Shown: positions 1 to 10,063, numbered from the stretch's first letter. The stretch is DNA of 64,000 bases from DASSUW01 sp963849695 (GCA_963849695.1 CAWKIT010000025.1:1-64000), one strand, 5' to 3'. Numbers and translations are program-made. The notes: generated from the sequence alone by a model not told the origin.

Positions 1-2330
1 CCGACGAGGTCACCGACACGATCGCGCCGGTCGCCGACGAGGTCACGGACACGGTCGTCCCGCTCGTGCCGGCGATCACCGAGCCGCTGCAGCCGATTGT
101 CGACGAGGTGGCCGACACGCTCGTCCCGCTCGTCCCCGCGATCACCGAGCCGCTCGACCCGGTCGTCGACGTGGTCACCGACACGGTCGCTCCCGCTGGT
201 CCCGGCGGTCACCGAGCCGCTCGACCCGGTCGTCGACGAGGTCACCGACACGATCGCGCCGCTGATCCCGGCGATCACCGATCCGCTCGACCCGGTCGCC
301 GACGTCGTCACAGACACGGTCGCTCCCGCTGATCCCGGCGATCACCGAGCCGCTCGACCCGGTCGTCGACGAGGTCACGGACACGCTCATCCCGCTCGTC
401 CCGGCGATCACGGAGCCGCTCGACCCGATCGTCGACGAGGTGACCGACACGCTCGTCCCGCTCGTCCCGGCGATCACCGAGCCGCTCGACCCGGTCGTCG
501 ACGTGGTCACGGACACGCTCGTGCCGCTCATCCCGGCGATCACCGAGCCGCTCGAGCCCGGTCGTCGACGTGGTCACCGACACGGTCGCCCCGCTCGTCC
601 CGGCGGTCACCGAGCCGCTCGACCCGGTCGTCGACGAGGTCACCGACACGCTCGTCCCGCTCGTCCCGGCGGTCACCGAGCCGCTCGCCCCGGTCGTCGA
701 CGTCGGTCACCGACACGGTCGCCCCGGTCGTCCCGACGGTCACCGAGCCGTCGCCCCGGTCGTCGACGAGGTCACGCGACACGGTCGCCCCGGTCGTCCG
801 ACGCGTCACCGAGCCGTCGCCCCGGTCGCCGACGTCGTCACGGACACGGTCGCCCCGGTCGTCCCGGCGGTCACCGAGCCGCTCGACCCGGTCGTCGACG
901 TCGGTCACCGACACGGTCGCCCCGCTCGTCCCGGCCGTCACCGAGCCGCTCGCCCCGGTCGTCGACGTGGTCACCGACACGGTCGCCCCGCTCGTCCCGG
1001 CGGTCACCGAGCCGCTCGAGCCGGTCGTCGACGTGGTCACCGACACGGTCGCCCCGCTCGTCCCGGCGGTCACCGAGCCGCTCGAGCCGGTCGTCGACGT
1101 GGTCACCGACACGGTCGCCCCGCTCGTCCCGGCGGTCACCGAGCCGCTCGACCCGGTCGTCGACGTGGTCACCGACACGGTCGTCCCGCTCGTGCCGGCG
1201 GTCACCGAGCCGCTCGAGCCGGTCGTCGACGTGGTCACCGACACGGTCGCCCCGCTCGTCCCGGCGGTCACCGAGCCGCTCGAGCCGGTCGTCGACGTGG
1301 TCACCGACACGGTCGCCCCGCTCGATCCCGGCCGTCACCGAGCCGCTCGAGCCGGTCGTCGACGTGGTCACCGACACGGTCGCCCCGCTCGATCCCGGCG
1401 GTCACCGAGCCGCTCGAGCCGGTCGTCGACGTGGTCACCGACACGGTCGCCCCGCTCGTCCCGGCGGTCACCGAGCCGCTCGAGCCGGTCGTCGACGTGG
1501 TCACCGACACGGTCGCCCCGCTCGATCCCGGCGGTCACCGAGCCGCTCGACCCGATCGTCGACGTGGTCACCGACACGGTCGTCCCGCTGGTCCCGGCGG
1601 TCACCGAGCCGCTCGACCCGATCGTCGACGTGGTCACCGACACGCTCGTCCCGCTCGTGCCGGCCGTCACTGAGCCGCTGCGAGCCGATCGTCGACGTGG
1701 TCACCGACACGGTCGTGCCGCTCGATCCCGGCCATCACCGAGCCGCTCGAGCCGATCGTCGACGTGGTCACCGACACGGTCGCGCCGCTCGATCCCGGCG
1801 ATCACCGAGCCGCTCGAGCCCGATCGTCGACGTGGTGACCGACACGGTCGTCCCGCTGGTCCCGGCGGTCACCGAGCCGCTCGAGCCGATCGTCGACGTG
1901 GTCACCGACACGTCGTCCCGCTGTCCCGGCCGATCACCGAGCCGCTGCAGCCGGTCGTCGACGTCGTCACCGACACGGTCGCGCCGCTGATCCCGGCGAT
2001 CACCGAGCCGCTGGAGCCGATCGTCGACGTGGTCACCGACACGCTCGCCCCGCTCGTCCCGGCCGTCACCGAGCCGCTGCGAGCCGATCGTCGACGTCGT
2101 CACCGACACGGTCGCCCCGCTGATCCCGGCGATCACTGAGCCGCTGCGGCCGGTCATGGACGCCGTCGCCCCCGTCATCGGCACCATCACCGAGCCGCTG
2201 CGGCCGGTCATCGACGCCGTCGCCCCCGTCATCGGCACCGTCACCGAGCCACTGCGGCCGGTCATCGACGCCGTGGCCCCCGTCATCGGCACCGTCACCG
2301 AGCCGCTCAAGCCGGTCGTCGACGTGGTTG
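1..2330 (+). repeat. Tandem 66-bp repeat array ending in 54-bp units
   Basis: Units are 66 bp (22 codons): for example GTCGTCGACGTGGTCACC recurs at 1024 and 1090. From about 2140 to 2320 the last units shrink to 54 bp, because the VVTDT part is replaced (PVIDAVAPVIGT.TEPLR). Codon-level variants (VAP/VVP/LVP, AVTEPLE/AITEPLD) divide the array into subfamilies. The same one-base-longer form CTCGATCCCGG, instead of CTCATCCCGG or CTCGTCCCGG, occurs near 1321, 1389, 1521, 1721 and 1788. The array begins before the window. Confidence 0.9.
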
Positions 2331-2929
2331 CGCCGGTTGTCCGGCCGATCGTCGCTCCGATCGCGCCGGTCCTGGATCCCGTGACGCCGGCGCGGACGGA
2401 TAGCCGGCCCGTGGATTCCTCGCCGGCGCCGCTCCCGGCCGTGTCCTCGCCGCAGGGCAGCTCGCCCGTGGGTGGGCCGGCGCAGACCCGGATGCCGACG
2501 GGCTCGTTCGTCGCGCCGGCGCCGGTGGACTTCACCGAGGCGGCCCCCTCACAGCGTCGCGAGACGGCTCCGGCGGCCACCGGCCACGGGCTGATCGCGG
2601 CTCCGTCGGCCGGCTCGTACCTCACCACCTTCCTGCCGGCAACCCTGTTCGGCACGACGCCCGTCCTGCCGACCCCGCGGAACGGCGTGCCGGCCCCGGT
2701 GCCGCCTACCCCCGCTTCGGGTGGATCGTCGGACGCCGTGCCTCCGCTGAACACGGGGATGAGCCCGCTCGGCGCCGCCGCCGGCCCGAGCCCTGTGCCT
2801 CCCGGCGGCATCGCGCTTGCGCTTGCCGCCGCGAGCCTGGCTGCCGCCCTTCTTCTGACTCGCTTCACCACAGCACCGGCCCGTTGGCGGTCGGTGCTCG
2901 TCGTCTCCCTCATCGAGCGCCCCGGCTAG
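1..2929 (+). pseudogene. Repeat-rich surface protein, 5' end outside the window, reading frame broken many times
   Basis: The protein sense runs on the + strand from the first base to TAG at 2929, but the repeat peptide (PVVDVVTDTVAP, then VPAVTEPL) can be followed only by changing frame more than ten times before about 2150. From 2156 the frame is open to the end. The tail is Pro/Ala-rich, with a hydrophobic segment around 2800-2870 and a basic end (ARWRSVLVVSLIERPG), which suggests membrane anchoring with the repeats outside the cell. I see no LPxTG motif. The function is unknown; a stalk-like or adhesive surface protein is a guess. The breaks could be real decay, recombination between units, or sequence errors in a tandem repeat that is hard to polish. 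The next gene downstream also has a cell-wall-binding domain. Confidence 0.7.
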
Positions 2930-3022
2930 CCGCCTCTCCGGAGGTGGCAGGCCCGTGGCCGGCCGCGCGCGTCTTCGCGCGCCGCCCGGCGCCATGAAAA
3001 CGCTCGATTTGTAGGAGACGAA

Positions 3023-4456
3023 ATGCAACTCATAAACGCCGCGCACCTGTCGCGGCTCGGACCGCCGGCTCTGGCGTTCGCGCTGGTACTGATCGGACTG
3101 CTGGTCATGCCCGTGCCGACGCACGCCGCGCGCCAGCCGGAGGCGATGGCCTCCGCCGGCTGGCAAGGGCGAGCGATCCAGAACCCGCGCCCCCGCCTGC
3201 GCGTCGTCGACGTGCAGTGGCCGAAGGGCTGGTCCGCCGGCCCCGTCGGCTTCCGCTCCGGATACACCCGCCCGGGTGGCTCCGAGCGAGTCCGCGAAGT
3301 GCAACGACGACTCGTGAAGCTCGGCTATCGACCGGGTCCGGTCGACGGCCTCTTCGGCCCGCGCACGCGTGCCGCAACCCAGTGGTTCCAGTACAAGCAC
3401 GGCCTGCCGACCAACGGCCGTGTCAACCGTTCGACGCTGGCGGTGCTGGCAGCACGGAGCGACCACAAGCCGCTCCCCACCAAGCCCCGCGAGCGCAGCA
3501 CCGACACCACCCCACCGCCGGAGACGACGGCAGCCGTGCTCGCGCCGCCACCGGCCACCGCGCCAGTCCAGGCGCCGGCCCAGGTACCGGCCGACGGCAA
3601 TTCCGACAGGATCGCCCTCGCGCTGCTGCTGCTCGTATTGGCCCTCGGGCTCGGCATCATCACCGGGCTGCTCGGGCCCGAGCTGCTGCGAGCGACAAGG
3701 GCCCCGGCGCCGCCGGCGCCGCGCACGGAGACCCCGCCGCCGGCGCCCGTGCCGCCGCCGTCCTCCCCCGCGCTGTCGTCCGCGACCGCGCTGACGCCCG
3801 CACCGGCGCCCCGCCGTCCCCGGCCCGCGCCGAGGCCGGCTCCCGCAGTGCTCGGCTACGCAGTGGTCGAGTCCAATGGCCATGAGGCCGACAGCGCCAC
3901 GGCCGCGCTCGCCCTCCGGTGCGCCCGGCAGGGATGGTCGCTGCTCGAGGTGATCCACGACGGCAAGCAGCCCGGCCACCGCCTCGCCGAGCGCCCGGGG
4001 CTCGGGTACGCGCTCAGGCAGATCCGCTCGGGCGCGGCCAGCGGACTGGTGGTCGCGCGGATGCAGGACTTCACGATCCGCATCACGGACCTGGCGACGC
4101 TGCTGCGATGGCTCGACGAGGCGAACGCCTTCCTGGGCGCCGCCGACCACGAGCTCGACACGTCCACCCGCGCCGGCCAGGCAACGGCCCGCGCCGTCAT
4201 CGATCTCGGCGGGTGGGAGCGCCGGCTCATCAGCGAGCGGACGCGCCAGGACCTGGCCTACGGGCGCTTCACGCCCGGCCGCCAGCATCCCCGCGGCGAG
4301 CTCAACCGCGAGATCGCGGCGATGCACGAGCGCGGCATCTCGCTGCGCGCGATCGCCGACGCGCTCAACCTCGCGGACATCGCGACACCGGCGGGGCGGC
4401 GCCGCTGGCAGACCACCGACGTGAGAGCGGTGACCGAGGAGGCGCTGGGCACCTAG
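3023..4456 (+). CDS. Membrane protein fusing a peptidoglycan-binding domain to a degenerate serine-recombinase-like domain
   Basis: The 477-residue protein has a signal-anchor helix at about 10-36, a PG_binding_1 domain at about 88-145 (VREVQRRLVKLGY, VDGLFGPRTRAAT), a Pro-rich stretch, a second helix at about 197-218, a long Pro/Ala linker, and a C-terminal domain from about 278. That last domain follows the serine resolvase/invertase plan: LVVARMQDF where active enzymes have LDRLSR, then DTSTRAG, ERRLISERTRQ and a closing helix-turn-helix-like part (GISLRAIADALN). The catalytic motif Y-x-R-V-S is replaced by YAVVE, so both the Arg and the nucleophilic Ser are missing. Recombination is therefore unlikely; DNA or protein binding at the membrane is a guess. 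The start is set by TAGGAGACGAA before ATG. Confidence 0.75.
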   Translation: MQLINAAHLSRLGPPALAFALVLIGLLVMPVPTHAARQPEAMASAGWQGRAIQNPRPRLRVVDVQWPKGWSAGPVGFRSGYTRPGGSERVREVQRRLVKLGYRPGPVDGLFGPRTRAATQWFQYKHGLPTNGRVNRSTLAVLAARSDHKPLPTKPRERSTDTTPPPETTAAVLAPPPATAPVQAPAQVPADGNSDRIALALLLLVLALGLGIITGLLGPELLRATRAPAPPAPRTETPPPAPVPPPSSPALSSATALTPAPAPRRPRPAPRPAPAVLGYAVVESNGHEADSATAALALRCARQGWSLLEVIHDGKQPGHRLAERPGLGYALRQIRSGAASGLVVARMQDFTIRITDLATLLRWLDEANAFLGAADHELDTSTRAGQATARAVIDLGGWERRLISERTRQDLAYGRFTPGRQHPRGELNREIAAMHERGISLRAIADALNLADIATPAGRRRWQTTDVRAVTEEALGT

Positions 4457-4517
4457 CCAGAATCCAGGCCTAACCGACAACGGCACCCGGGGGGTCGGCG
4501 CGCGCCATACTGGCGTC

Positions 4518-4904
4518 GTGCCGACTCCCGACGACCTGCTCGCCACGGCGCCGCTCGATGCGGCGGTCGCCGCGCTGGCCGAGCGCAACCATCACCACCT
4601 GGAACAGATGAGCCCCGCCGAGCGCGATGACGCGATCGCGCACTGGCGCCAGCTCGCCGTGACCGTGCTGACCGCAGCCGGCGCCGCACTGGGGGACGGC
4701 GGCGCCGAGGAGGCGGGCGACGGGCCGGGCCGGGCCGTGATCGTGCTCGAGGACTCGGGGCCGGAGGAGATCGCCATCCACGCGACGTTCTTCCCGCAGC
4801 TCGAGGACCTCGGCGGCGGCGAGGTCGGCGCCACGCCCGCCCAGGCGGCGGCGCTCGAGCTGCTCGACCGGATCTCCGACGAAGACGATCCGGACAGCGG
4901 CTGA
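4518..4904 (+). CDS. Hypothetical acidic protein
   Basis: A 128-residue soluble protein with GTG start. I recognise no family. The first half is predicted helical (AVAALAERNHHHLEQM) and the second half is rich in Asp and Glu, with a very acidic C-terminus (RISDEDDPDSG). There is no signal peptide or membrane segment. It stands alone, 61 bp after the recombinase-like fusion. Codon use matches its neighbours and the frame is free of stops, so I think it is real. The 158 bp after it contain only a short open stretch that starts like the recombinase-domain motif (YAVVEEF) and ends at TGA near 5060, possibly a remnant. Confidence 0.55.
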   Translation: MPTPDDLLATAPLDAAVAALAERNHHHLEQMSPAERDDAIAHWRQLAVTVLTAAGAALGDGGAEEAGDGPGRAVIVLEDSGPEEIAIHATFFPQLEDLGGGEVGATPAQAAALELLDRISDEDDPDSG

Positions 4905-5062
4905 CATCGCGCCCGAGGGCGACTGACTGCTGACCACCAAGGCCTGGTCGAGGCGCGCTATCCGCCGCCGTGGGCTACGCGGTCGTCGAGGAGTTCCCGA
5001 TCGACGACCGGACGGATTACCGGCTGGAGAAGCCGATATCACCCGCTAGCGTGTCCTGATTC

Positions 5063-5956
5063 ATGCCCGAGCAGCTCTGCACCGTCGGAGACGTCGAGCT
5101 CTGCTACGAGACCTTCGGCGACCCCGCCGACCCCGCACTCCTGCTCACGATGGGCCTCGCCACGCAGATGCTCGGCTGGCACGAGGACCTCTGCGCCGAG
5201 CTCGCCGGCCGCGGGTTCTTCGTGATCCGCTACGACAACCGCGACGTCGGCCGCTCGCAGCGGATGAGCGGCAGGGTCCCGTCGACGCTCCAGCTCCTGC
5301 GCCGGGACAAGCGCGCCGCCAGCTACACGCTCGCGGACATGGCCGCGGACGCCGCCGGCGTGCTCGACCACCTCGAGATCGACGCCGCCCACGTGGTCGG
5401 CGCCTCGATGGGGGGCATGATCGCCCAGACGATGGCGGCGCTGCACCCCGATCGGGTGCTGTCGCTGGTGTCGATCATGTCCAACACCGGCGCGCGCTGG
5501 AGCGGCCAGCCGTCTCTGCGCATGTACAGCGTGCTGCTCACGGCGCCGCCGCGCGACCGCGCCTCCTACATGGACCGCGCCGTCACGCTGTTCTCGCAGA
5601 TCGGCTCGCCGGGCTTCGAGCGCGACGAGGAGGACCTGCGGCGGATCGCCGGCATGAGCTTCGACCGCGGGATCAACCCCGCCGGCACGGCGCGCCAGCT
5701 CGCGGCGATCATCGCCTCGGGCGACCGCACGCCGCTGCTGCAGAGGATCACCGCGCCGACGCTCGTCATCCACGGCACCGAGGACAGGCTCGTGCCGCCG
5801 TCCGGCGGCCGCGCCACAGCACGCGCGATCCCCGGCGCCCGGCTGCTGATGATCGAGGGCATGGGGCACGACCTGCCGCGCGCGGTGTGGCCGCGGCTGC
5901 TCGACGCGATCGAGCACAACGCCACGCGCGATGCGGGCGCGCCCGCGACAGCCTGA
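5063..5956 (+). CDS. Alpha/beta hydrolase
   Basis: A 297-residue alpha/beta-hydrolase-fold enzyme of usual length for the family. The nucleophile elbow is GASMGG (Ser at about residue 117), the oxyanion region is TMGLATQML, the acid is probably the Asp of GTEDRLVP, and the catalytic His lies in GMGHDLP near the C-terminus. The YDNRDVGRS segment is typical of esterase and lipase-like members close to the 3-oxoadipate enol-lactonase group. The substrate cannot be told from sequence. No signal peptide, so cytosolic. It ends 6 bp before the helicase gene, so the two may be co-transcribed. Confidence 0.88.
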   Translation: MPEQLCTVGDVELCYETFGDPADPALLLTMGLATQMLGWHEDLCAELAGRGFFVIRYDNRDVGRSQRMSGRVPSTLQLLRRDKRAASYTLADMAADAAGVLDHLEIDAAHVVGASMGGMIAQTMAALHPDRVLSLVSIMSNTGARWSGQPSLRMYSVLLTAPPRDRASYMDRAVTLFSQIGSPGFERDEEDLRRIAGMSFDRGINPAGTARQLAAIIASGDRTPLLQRITAPTLVIHGTEDRLVPPSGGRATARAIPGARLLMIEGMGHDLPRAVWPRLLDAIEHNATRDAGAPATA

Positions 5957-5962
5957 CCGGGA

Positions 5963-8900
5963 ATGACGGCGGCGGCAGCGCTCCCCGCGATCGCCTATCC
6001 GCCCGAGCTCCCGGTCAGCGCGCACCGCGAGCAGCTGCTCGAGGCCATCGGCGGCCACCAGGTCGTGGTGGTGGCGGGCGAGACCGGCTCGGGCAAGACG
6101 ACCCAGCTGCCGAAGCTGTGCCTGGAGCTCGGCCGCGAGCGGATCGCGCACACGCAGCCGCGGCGGCTGGCGGCGCGCACGGTCGCGGCGCGGATCGCCG
6201 AGGAGCTGCGGGTGCCGCTCGGCGAGGCGGTCGGCTACGCGGTCCGCTTCCGCGACCGCTCCCGCGCCGACACCCGGATAAGGCTGATGACCGACGGCCT
6301 GCTGCTGGCCGAGGTCCGGCGCGACAAGCTGCTGCGCCGGTACGACACGATCATCGTCGACGAGGCGCACGAGCGCAGCCTCAACATCGACTTCCTGCTC
6401 GGCTACCTGCGCCGGCTCCAGCCGCGGCGGCCCGACCTGAAGGTCGTCATCACCTCGGCCACGATCGACCCCGATCGCTTCAGCCGCCACTTCGACGACG
6501 CGCCCGTGGTCGAGGTGTCGGGCCGCACGTACCCGGTCGAGGTCCGCTACCGCCCGGTCGACGACCCGGACCGCGACCAGGAGGACGCGATCGCCGACGC
6601 GTGCGAGGAGCTGCTGCGCGAGGGGCCCGGCGACGTGCTCGTGTTCCTGTCCGGCGAGCGTGAGATCCGCGACACCGCCGACGTCCTGAGGGGGCGCCTC
6701 CAGGGCGTCGAGGTCCTGCCGCTGTATGCGCGGCTGTCGGCCGCCGAGCAGCAGAAGATCTTCCGGCCGCACCCCAAGCGGCGGGTGGTGCTGGCGACCA
6801 ACGTCGCCGAGACGTCGCTGACGGTGCCCGGCATCCGCTACGTGGTCGACCCCGGGATGGCGCGGATCAGCCGCTGGAGCCCGGGGCTCAAGGTCCAGCG
6901 GCTGCCGATCGAGCCGGTCTCGCAGGCGTCGGCCGACCAGCGCAAGGGCCGCTGCGGCCGCACCGCCGACGGCATCTGCATCCGTCTGTACGGCGAGGAG
7001 GAGTTCGAGGAGCGCCCGCGCTTCACCGACCCCGAGATCCTGCGCACCAGCCTCGCGTCGGTGATCCTGCAGATGGCGGCGGTCGGCCTCGGAAAGATCG
7101 AGGACTTCCCGTTCCTCGACCCGCCGGACCGCAGGCAGGTGCGGGACGGGATCCGGCTGCTCGAGGAGCTCGGCGCGCTCGACGCCGCCGGGCGGCTGAC
7201 CAAGCTCGGCCGCCGGCTCGCCGACCTGCCGGTCGACCCGCGGATGGCGCGGATGGTGCTCGAGGCGGGGCGGCGCGGCTGCGCCGACGAGGTGACGGTG
7301 ATCGCCGCCGCCCTGTCGATCCAGGATCCGCGCGAGCGCCCGTCCGACCAGACCGCGCAGGCCGACCAGCTGCACGCGCGCTTCGCGGACCCGGACTCCG
7401 ACTTCATCGCCTACCTGAACCTGTGGCGGTACCTGCGCGAGCTCCAGCGCACGCTGTCCAGCAACCAGTTCCGCAAGCGCTGCCTGGCCGAGCACCTGCA
7501 CCACCTGCGGATCCGCGAGTGGCAGGACCTCGTGCAGCAGCTGCGCGAGGCGGCCAAGGACGTCGGCGTGCAGCGCAACCGCACTCCCGCCGAGCCGGCC
7601 GACATCCACCGCGCGGTCTTGGCCGGCCTGCTGTCGCACATCGGCGTCAAGGACGAACGGGGGCGCGAGTACCTGGGCGCGCGCGGGGCGCGGTTCGCGA
7701 TCTTCCCCGGGTCCGGGCTGTTCCGGAAGCCGCCGAGCTGGGTGATGGTCGCCGAGCTGGTCGAGACGACCCGGTTGTGGGGCCGCACGGCGGCGAGGAT
7801 CGACCCGCGCGACGTCGAGCCACTGGCGGGGCACATGGTGAAGCGCACCTACGGCGAGCCCCGCTGGGACGCGCGCCGCGGGTCGGTGGTGGCGACCGAG
7901 CGGGTGACTCTCTACGGGCTGCCGATCGTCACCGACCGCACGGTCCAGTACGGCCGCATCGACCCCCCGCTCTCGCGCGAGCTGTTCATCCGCCGGGCGC
8001 TGGTCGAGGGCGAGTGGGAGACGCGGCACGAGTTCGCGGCCGAGAACGCGCGGCGTGTGGCCGAGGTCGAGGCTCTGGAGCATCGCGCGCGCCGGCGCGA
8101 CATCCTGGCCGGCGACGAGGCGCGGTTCGCGTTCTTCGAGGCGCGGATCCCGGACGACGTGGTCTCGGCCGCGCACTTCGACCGCTGGTGGCGCGAGGAG
8201 GGAGCCCGGCAGCCGGACCTACTCAATTACAGTCGCCGCGTCCTCGTCGACCCGGAGACGGCAGCGATCGAGGAGCGGGCGTGGCCCGAGACCTGGCGGC
8301 AGGGCGACCTCGAGCTGGATCTCAGCTACCGGTTCGAGCCGGGCGAGGAGAACGACGGCGTGACCGTCCACATCCCGCTGCGACTGCTCGGGCAGGTGCG
8401 CGCCGACCGCTTCGAGTGGCTGGTGCCGGGGCTGCGCGAGGAGCTCGTGAGGACGCTGATGCGGGGGCTGCCGAAGGCGTTGCGGCGGCCGCTGGTGCCA
8501 ATCCCGGAGACCGCCGCCAAGGTGCTGGCGCGCCTGGAGCCGCGGCGGCGGCCGCTGGCGGACGACCTCAGCCGGCTCGTCAGCGTGCCGCCCGGCGCCT
8601 GGGACTTCCGCCGGCTGCCGCCGCACCTGCGGATGCGGTTCCGGGTCGAGGACGAGCGGCGAGGGGTGTTGGCCGAGGGCGACGACCTCGCCGACGTGCG
8701 CGCCCGGGTGCGGCCGCTGCTGCGCGCGGAGCTGACCGCGGCCGCGTCGCGCCTCGAGCGCACAGGCCTCACCTCGTGGGACGACCTCGGGTCGCTCCCG
8801 CGCGAGGTGACGCTCCGCGGCACCGGCCAGGCGGTCCGTGGCTACCCGGCGCTGGTCGACGAGGGCTCGACGGTCGGCGTGCGGGTGCTGGAGACACCCG

Positions 8901-9622
8901 CCGCGCAGCGGGCGGCGATGCGGGCCGGGACGCGGCGGCTGCTGCTCCTGAACGTCCCCTCCCCCGCGAAGCACGTGCTCGGACGGCTCGGGAATGCCGC
9001 GAAGCTCGCTTTGAGCTCGGCCCCGCACGGCAGCGTCCCCGCCGTGCTCGCCGACGTCACCGTGGCCGCGGTCGAGACGCTGATGGCCGAGGCGGGCGGG
9101 CCCGCGTGGGAGGCGGCGGGCTTCGCGCGGCTGCGCGGCCACGTGGCCGGCAACCTCGCCGACACCGTCGCCGGCGCGGTGACCGTGGTCGTGCGGGTCC
9201 TCGACGCCGCGCGCGAGGTGGAGGCGCGGCTCGAGCCGCTACGGGCGGTCGCGCTCCAGCCCGCGCGCGCCGACGTCCGCGCGCAGCTCGAGCGGCTCGT
9301 CCGCCCCGGGTTCGTGGCCGCCACCGGCCTGGCCCGGCTCCCAGACGTCGAGCGCTACCTGCACGCCGCCGCGCGGCGGCTCGAGCGCCTGCCCGACGCG
9401 ACGGCGGTCGACCGCGACCGCATGAACTCGATCCACGAGCTCGAGCGCTCCTACCGCGAGCGCCTCACCGCCAACCCCGGCGCCGCGGGCCTGCGCGAGG
9501 TGCCGTGGATGCTCGAGGAGCTGCGCGTCTCCCACTTCGCCCAGTCGCTCGGGACAAAAGGCCCGATCTCCGCCAAGCGAATCCGGCGCGCGCTCGCGGA
9601 GGCGACCATGAAGGGCGGGTAG
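5963..9622 (+). CDS. hrpA: ATP-dependent RNA helicase HrpA (DEAH box)
   Basis: The 1219-residue protein has the full HrpA layout. Walker A is GETGSGKTT at about residue 40, DEAH at about 132, and motif III SATID at about 166. The second RecA domain has TNVAETSLTVPGIRYV and the DQRKGRCGR motif. Winged-helix/HA2 and OB-like parts follow, then the long C-terminal DUF3418-type extension of HrpA. Length is close to the usual ~1300 residues. The family remodels structured RNA and stalled ribosomes in the cytosol. The start ATG at 5963 follows the hydrolase stop by 6 bp. The opposite strand carries a 1045-codon open frame, which is a GC-rich shadow. Confidence 0.95.
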   Translation: MTAAAALPAIAYPPELPVSAHREQLLEAIGGHQVVVVAGETGSGKTTQLPKLCLELGRERIAHTQPRRLAARTVAARIAEELRVPLGEAVGYAVRFRDRSRADTRIRLMTDGLLLAEVRRDKLLRRYDTIIVDEAHERSLNIDFLLGYLRRLQPRRPDLKVVITSATIDPDRFSRHFDDAPVVEVSGRTYPVEVRYRPVDDPDRDQEDAIADACEELLREGPGDVLVFLSGEREIRDTADVLRGRLQGVEVLPLYARLSAAEQQKIFRPHPKRRVVLATNVAETSLTVPGIRYVVDPGMARISRWSPGLKVQRLPIEPVSQASADQRKGRCGRTADGICIRLYGEEEFEERPRFTDPEILRTSLASVILQMAAVGLGKIEDFPFLDPPDRRQVRDGIRLLEELGALDAAGRLTKLGRRLADLPVDPRMARMVLEAGRRGCADEVTVIAAALSIQDPRERPSDQTAQADQLHARFADPDSDFIAYLNLWRYLRELQRTLSSNQFRKRCLAEHLHHLRIREWQDLVQQLREAAKDVGVQRNRTPAEPADIHRAVLAGLLSHIGVKDERGREYLGARGARFAIFPGSGLFRKPPSWVMVAELVETTRLWGRTAARIDPRDVEPLAGHMVKRTYGEPRWDARRGSVVATERVTLYGLPIVTDRTVQYGRIDPPLSRELFIRRALVEGEWETRHEFAAENARRVAEVEALEHRARRRDILAGDEARFAFFEARIPDDVVSAAHFDRWWREEGARQPDLLNYSRRVLVDPETAAIEERAWPETWRQGDLELDLSYRFEPGEENDGVTVHIPLRLLGQVRADRFEWLVPGLREELVRTLMRGLPKALRRPLVPIPETAAKVLARLEPRRRPLADDLSRLVSVPPGAWDFRRLPPHLRMRFRVEDERRGVLAEGDDLADVRARVRPLLRAELTAAASRLERTGLTSWDDLGSLPREVTLRGTGQAVRGYPALVDEGSTVGVRVLETPAAQRAAMRAGTRRLLLLNVPSPAKHVLGRLGNAAKLALSSAPHGSVPAVLADVTVAAVETLMAEAGGPAWEAAGFARLRGHVAGNLADTVAGAVTVVVRVLDAAREVEARLEPLRAVALQPARADVRAQLERLVRPGFVAATGLARLPDVERYLHAAARRLERLPDATAVDRDRMNSIHELERSYRERLTANPGAAGLREVPWMLEELRVSHFAQSLGTKGPISAKRIRRALAEATMKGG

Positions 9623-9694
9623 CAGTACGGTGGCGCGGCATGCACCGCCGCGACGTTCTTCGAGCCGGACGTGCCGCCCGCGGTGCGCGAGCTG

Positions 9695-10063
9695 CTACGC
9701 CTCGCCCGTGACGCCCGCCGTCGCGGGGCGCAGCTCCGGCGGCACGTCGGAAACGGTCTCGAAGTGCTCGGCGACGGCCGTGATGGCGAGCAGTCGCTGC
9801 ACCGCCGCGCTCCCCCGGACCAGCAGCAGCCGGCGCTTCTCGCGGCGCGCGCGGCGGCGCGCCGCCAGCAGGCGCGCAAGGCCGCAGGAGTCGAGGAACG
9901 ACAGCCCGCGCAGATCCAGCACGAGGCAGGACGGCCGCCGGCCCTCCACCCGGCGCAGCTCCTCGTCGAACGTGTACGCATGTTCGAGATCGAGCTCTCC
10001 GCGGAGCGCTACCCGCACCGCGTCCCCCGCCAACGGCTCGATGGTCAGCCCGAAGCCTCGCAT
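9695..10063 (-). CDS. STAS-domain protein, anti-sigma factor antagonist type
   Basis: A 122-residue protein made of one STAS domain. The expected pattern is present: ALRGELDLEHA at the first strand, then LVLDLRGLSFLDSCGLARLL, where the Ser of LDSCG is the position phosphorylated in SpoIIAA/RsbV. Members release sigma factors by binding anti-sigma kinases when dephosphorylated. No kinase lies nearby, but the PP2C phosphatase at 25045-27444 is of the type that acts on such proteins. The start ATG has GGAAGGG upstream on the minus strand. It is transcribed away from the GH3 gene across a short gap. Confidence 0.88.
   Translation of the reverse strand: MRGFGLTIEPLAGDAVRVALRGELDLEHAYTFDEELRRVEGRRPSCLVLDLRGLSFLDSCGLARLLAARRRARREKRRLLLVRGSAAVQRLLAITAVAEHFETVSDVPPELRPATAGVTGEA

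Noticed and set aside
1..2330. CRISPR-like array
   Set aside because: Units are 66 bp with no unique spacers; the repeat is a coding repeat of 22 codons.
2994..3014. Six-codon upstream frame (MKTLDL) whose stop touches the Shine-Dalgarno of the recombinase-like fusion gene
   Set aside because: It has no ribosome-binding site of its own and such short frames are common; no sign of attenuation.
4905..5062. Remnant of a recombinase-like gene (YAVVEEF, RLEKPI)
   Set aside because: Only about 30 residues, no clear alignment beyond four residues; chance similarity is likely.
5039..8176. 1045-codon open frame on the minus strand opposite hrpA
   Set aside because: Its residue composition (Arg, Asp, His, Leu, Val with long low-complexity runs) is the usual antisense shadow of a GC-rich gene; hrpA in the other strand has all helicase motifs.
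9623..9694. Short plus-strand gene after hrpA (FEPDVPPAVRELLRLARDA)
   Set aside because: The frame is a short stretch running into the antisense of the STAS gene, with no supporting start signal.
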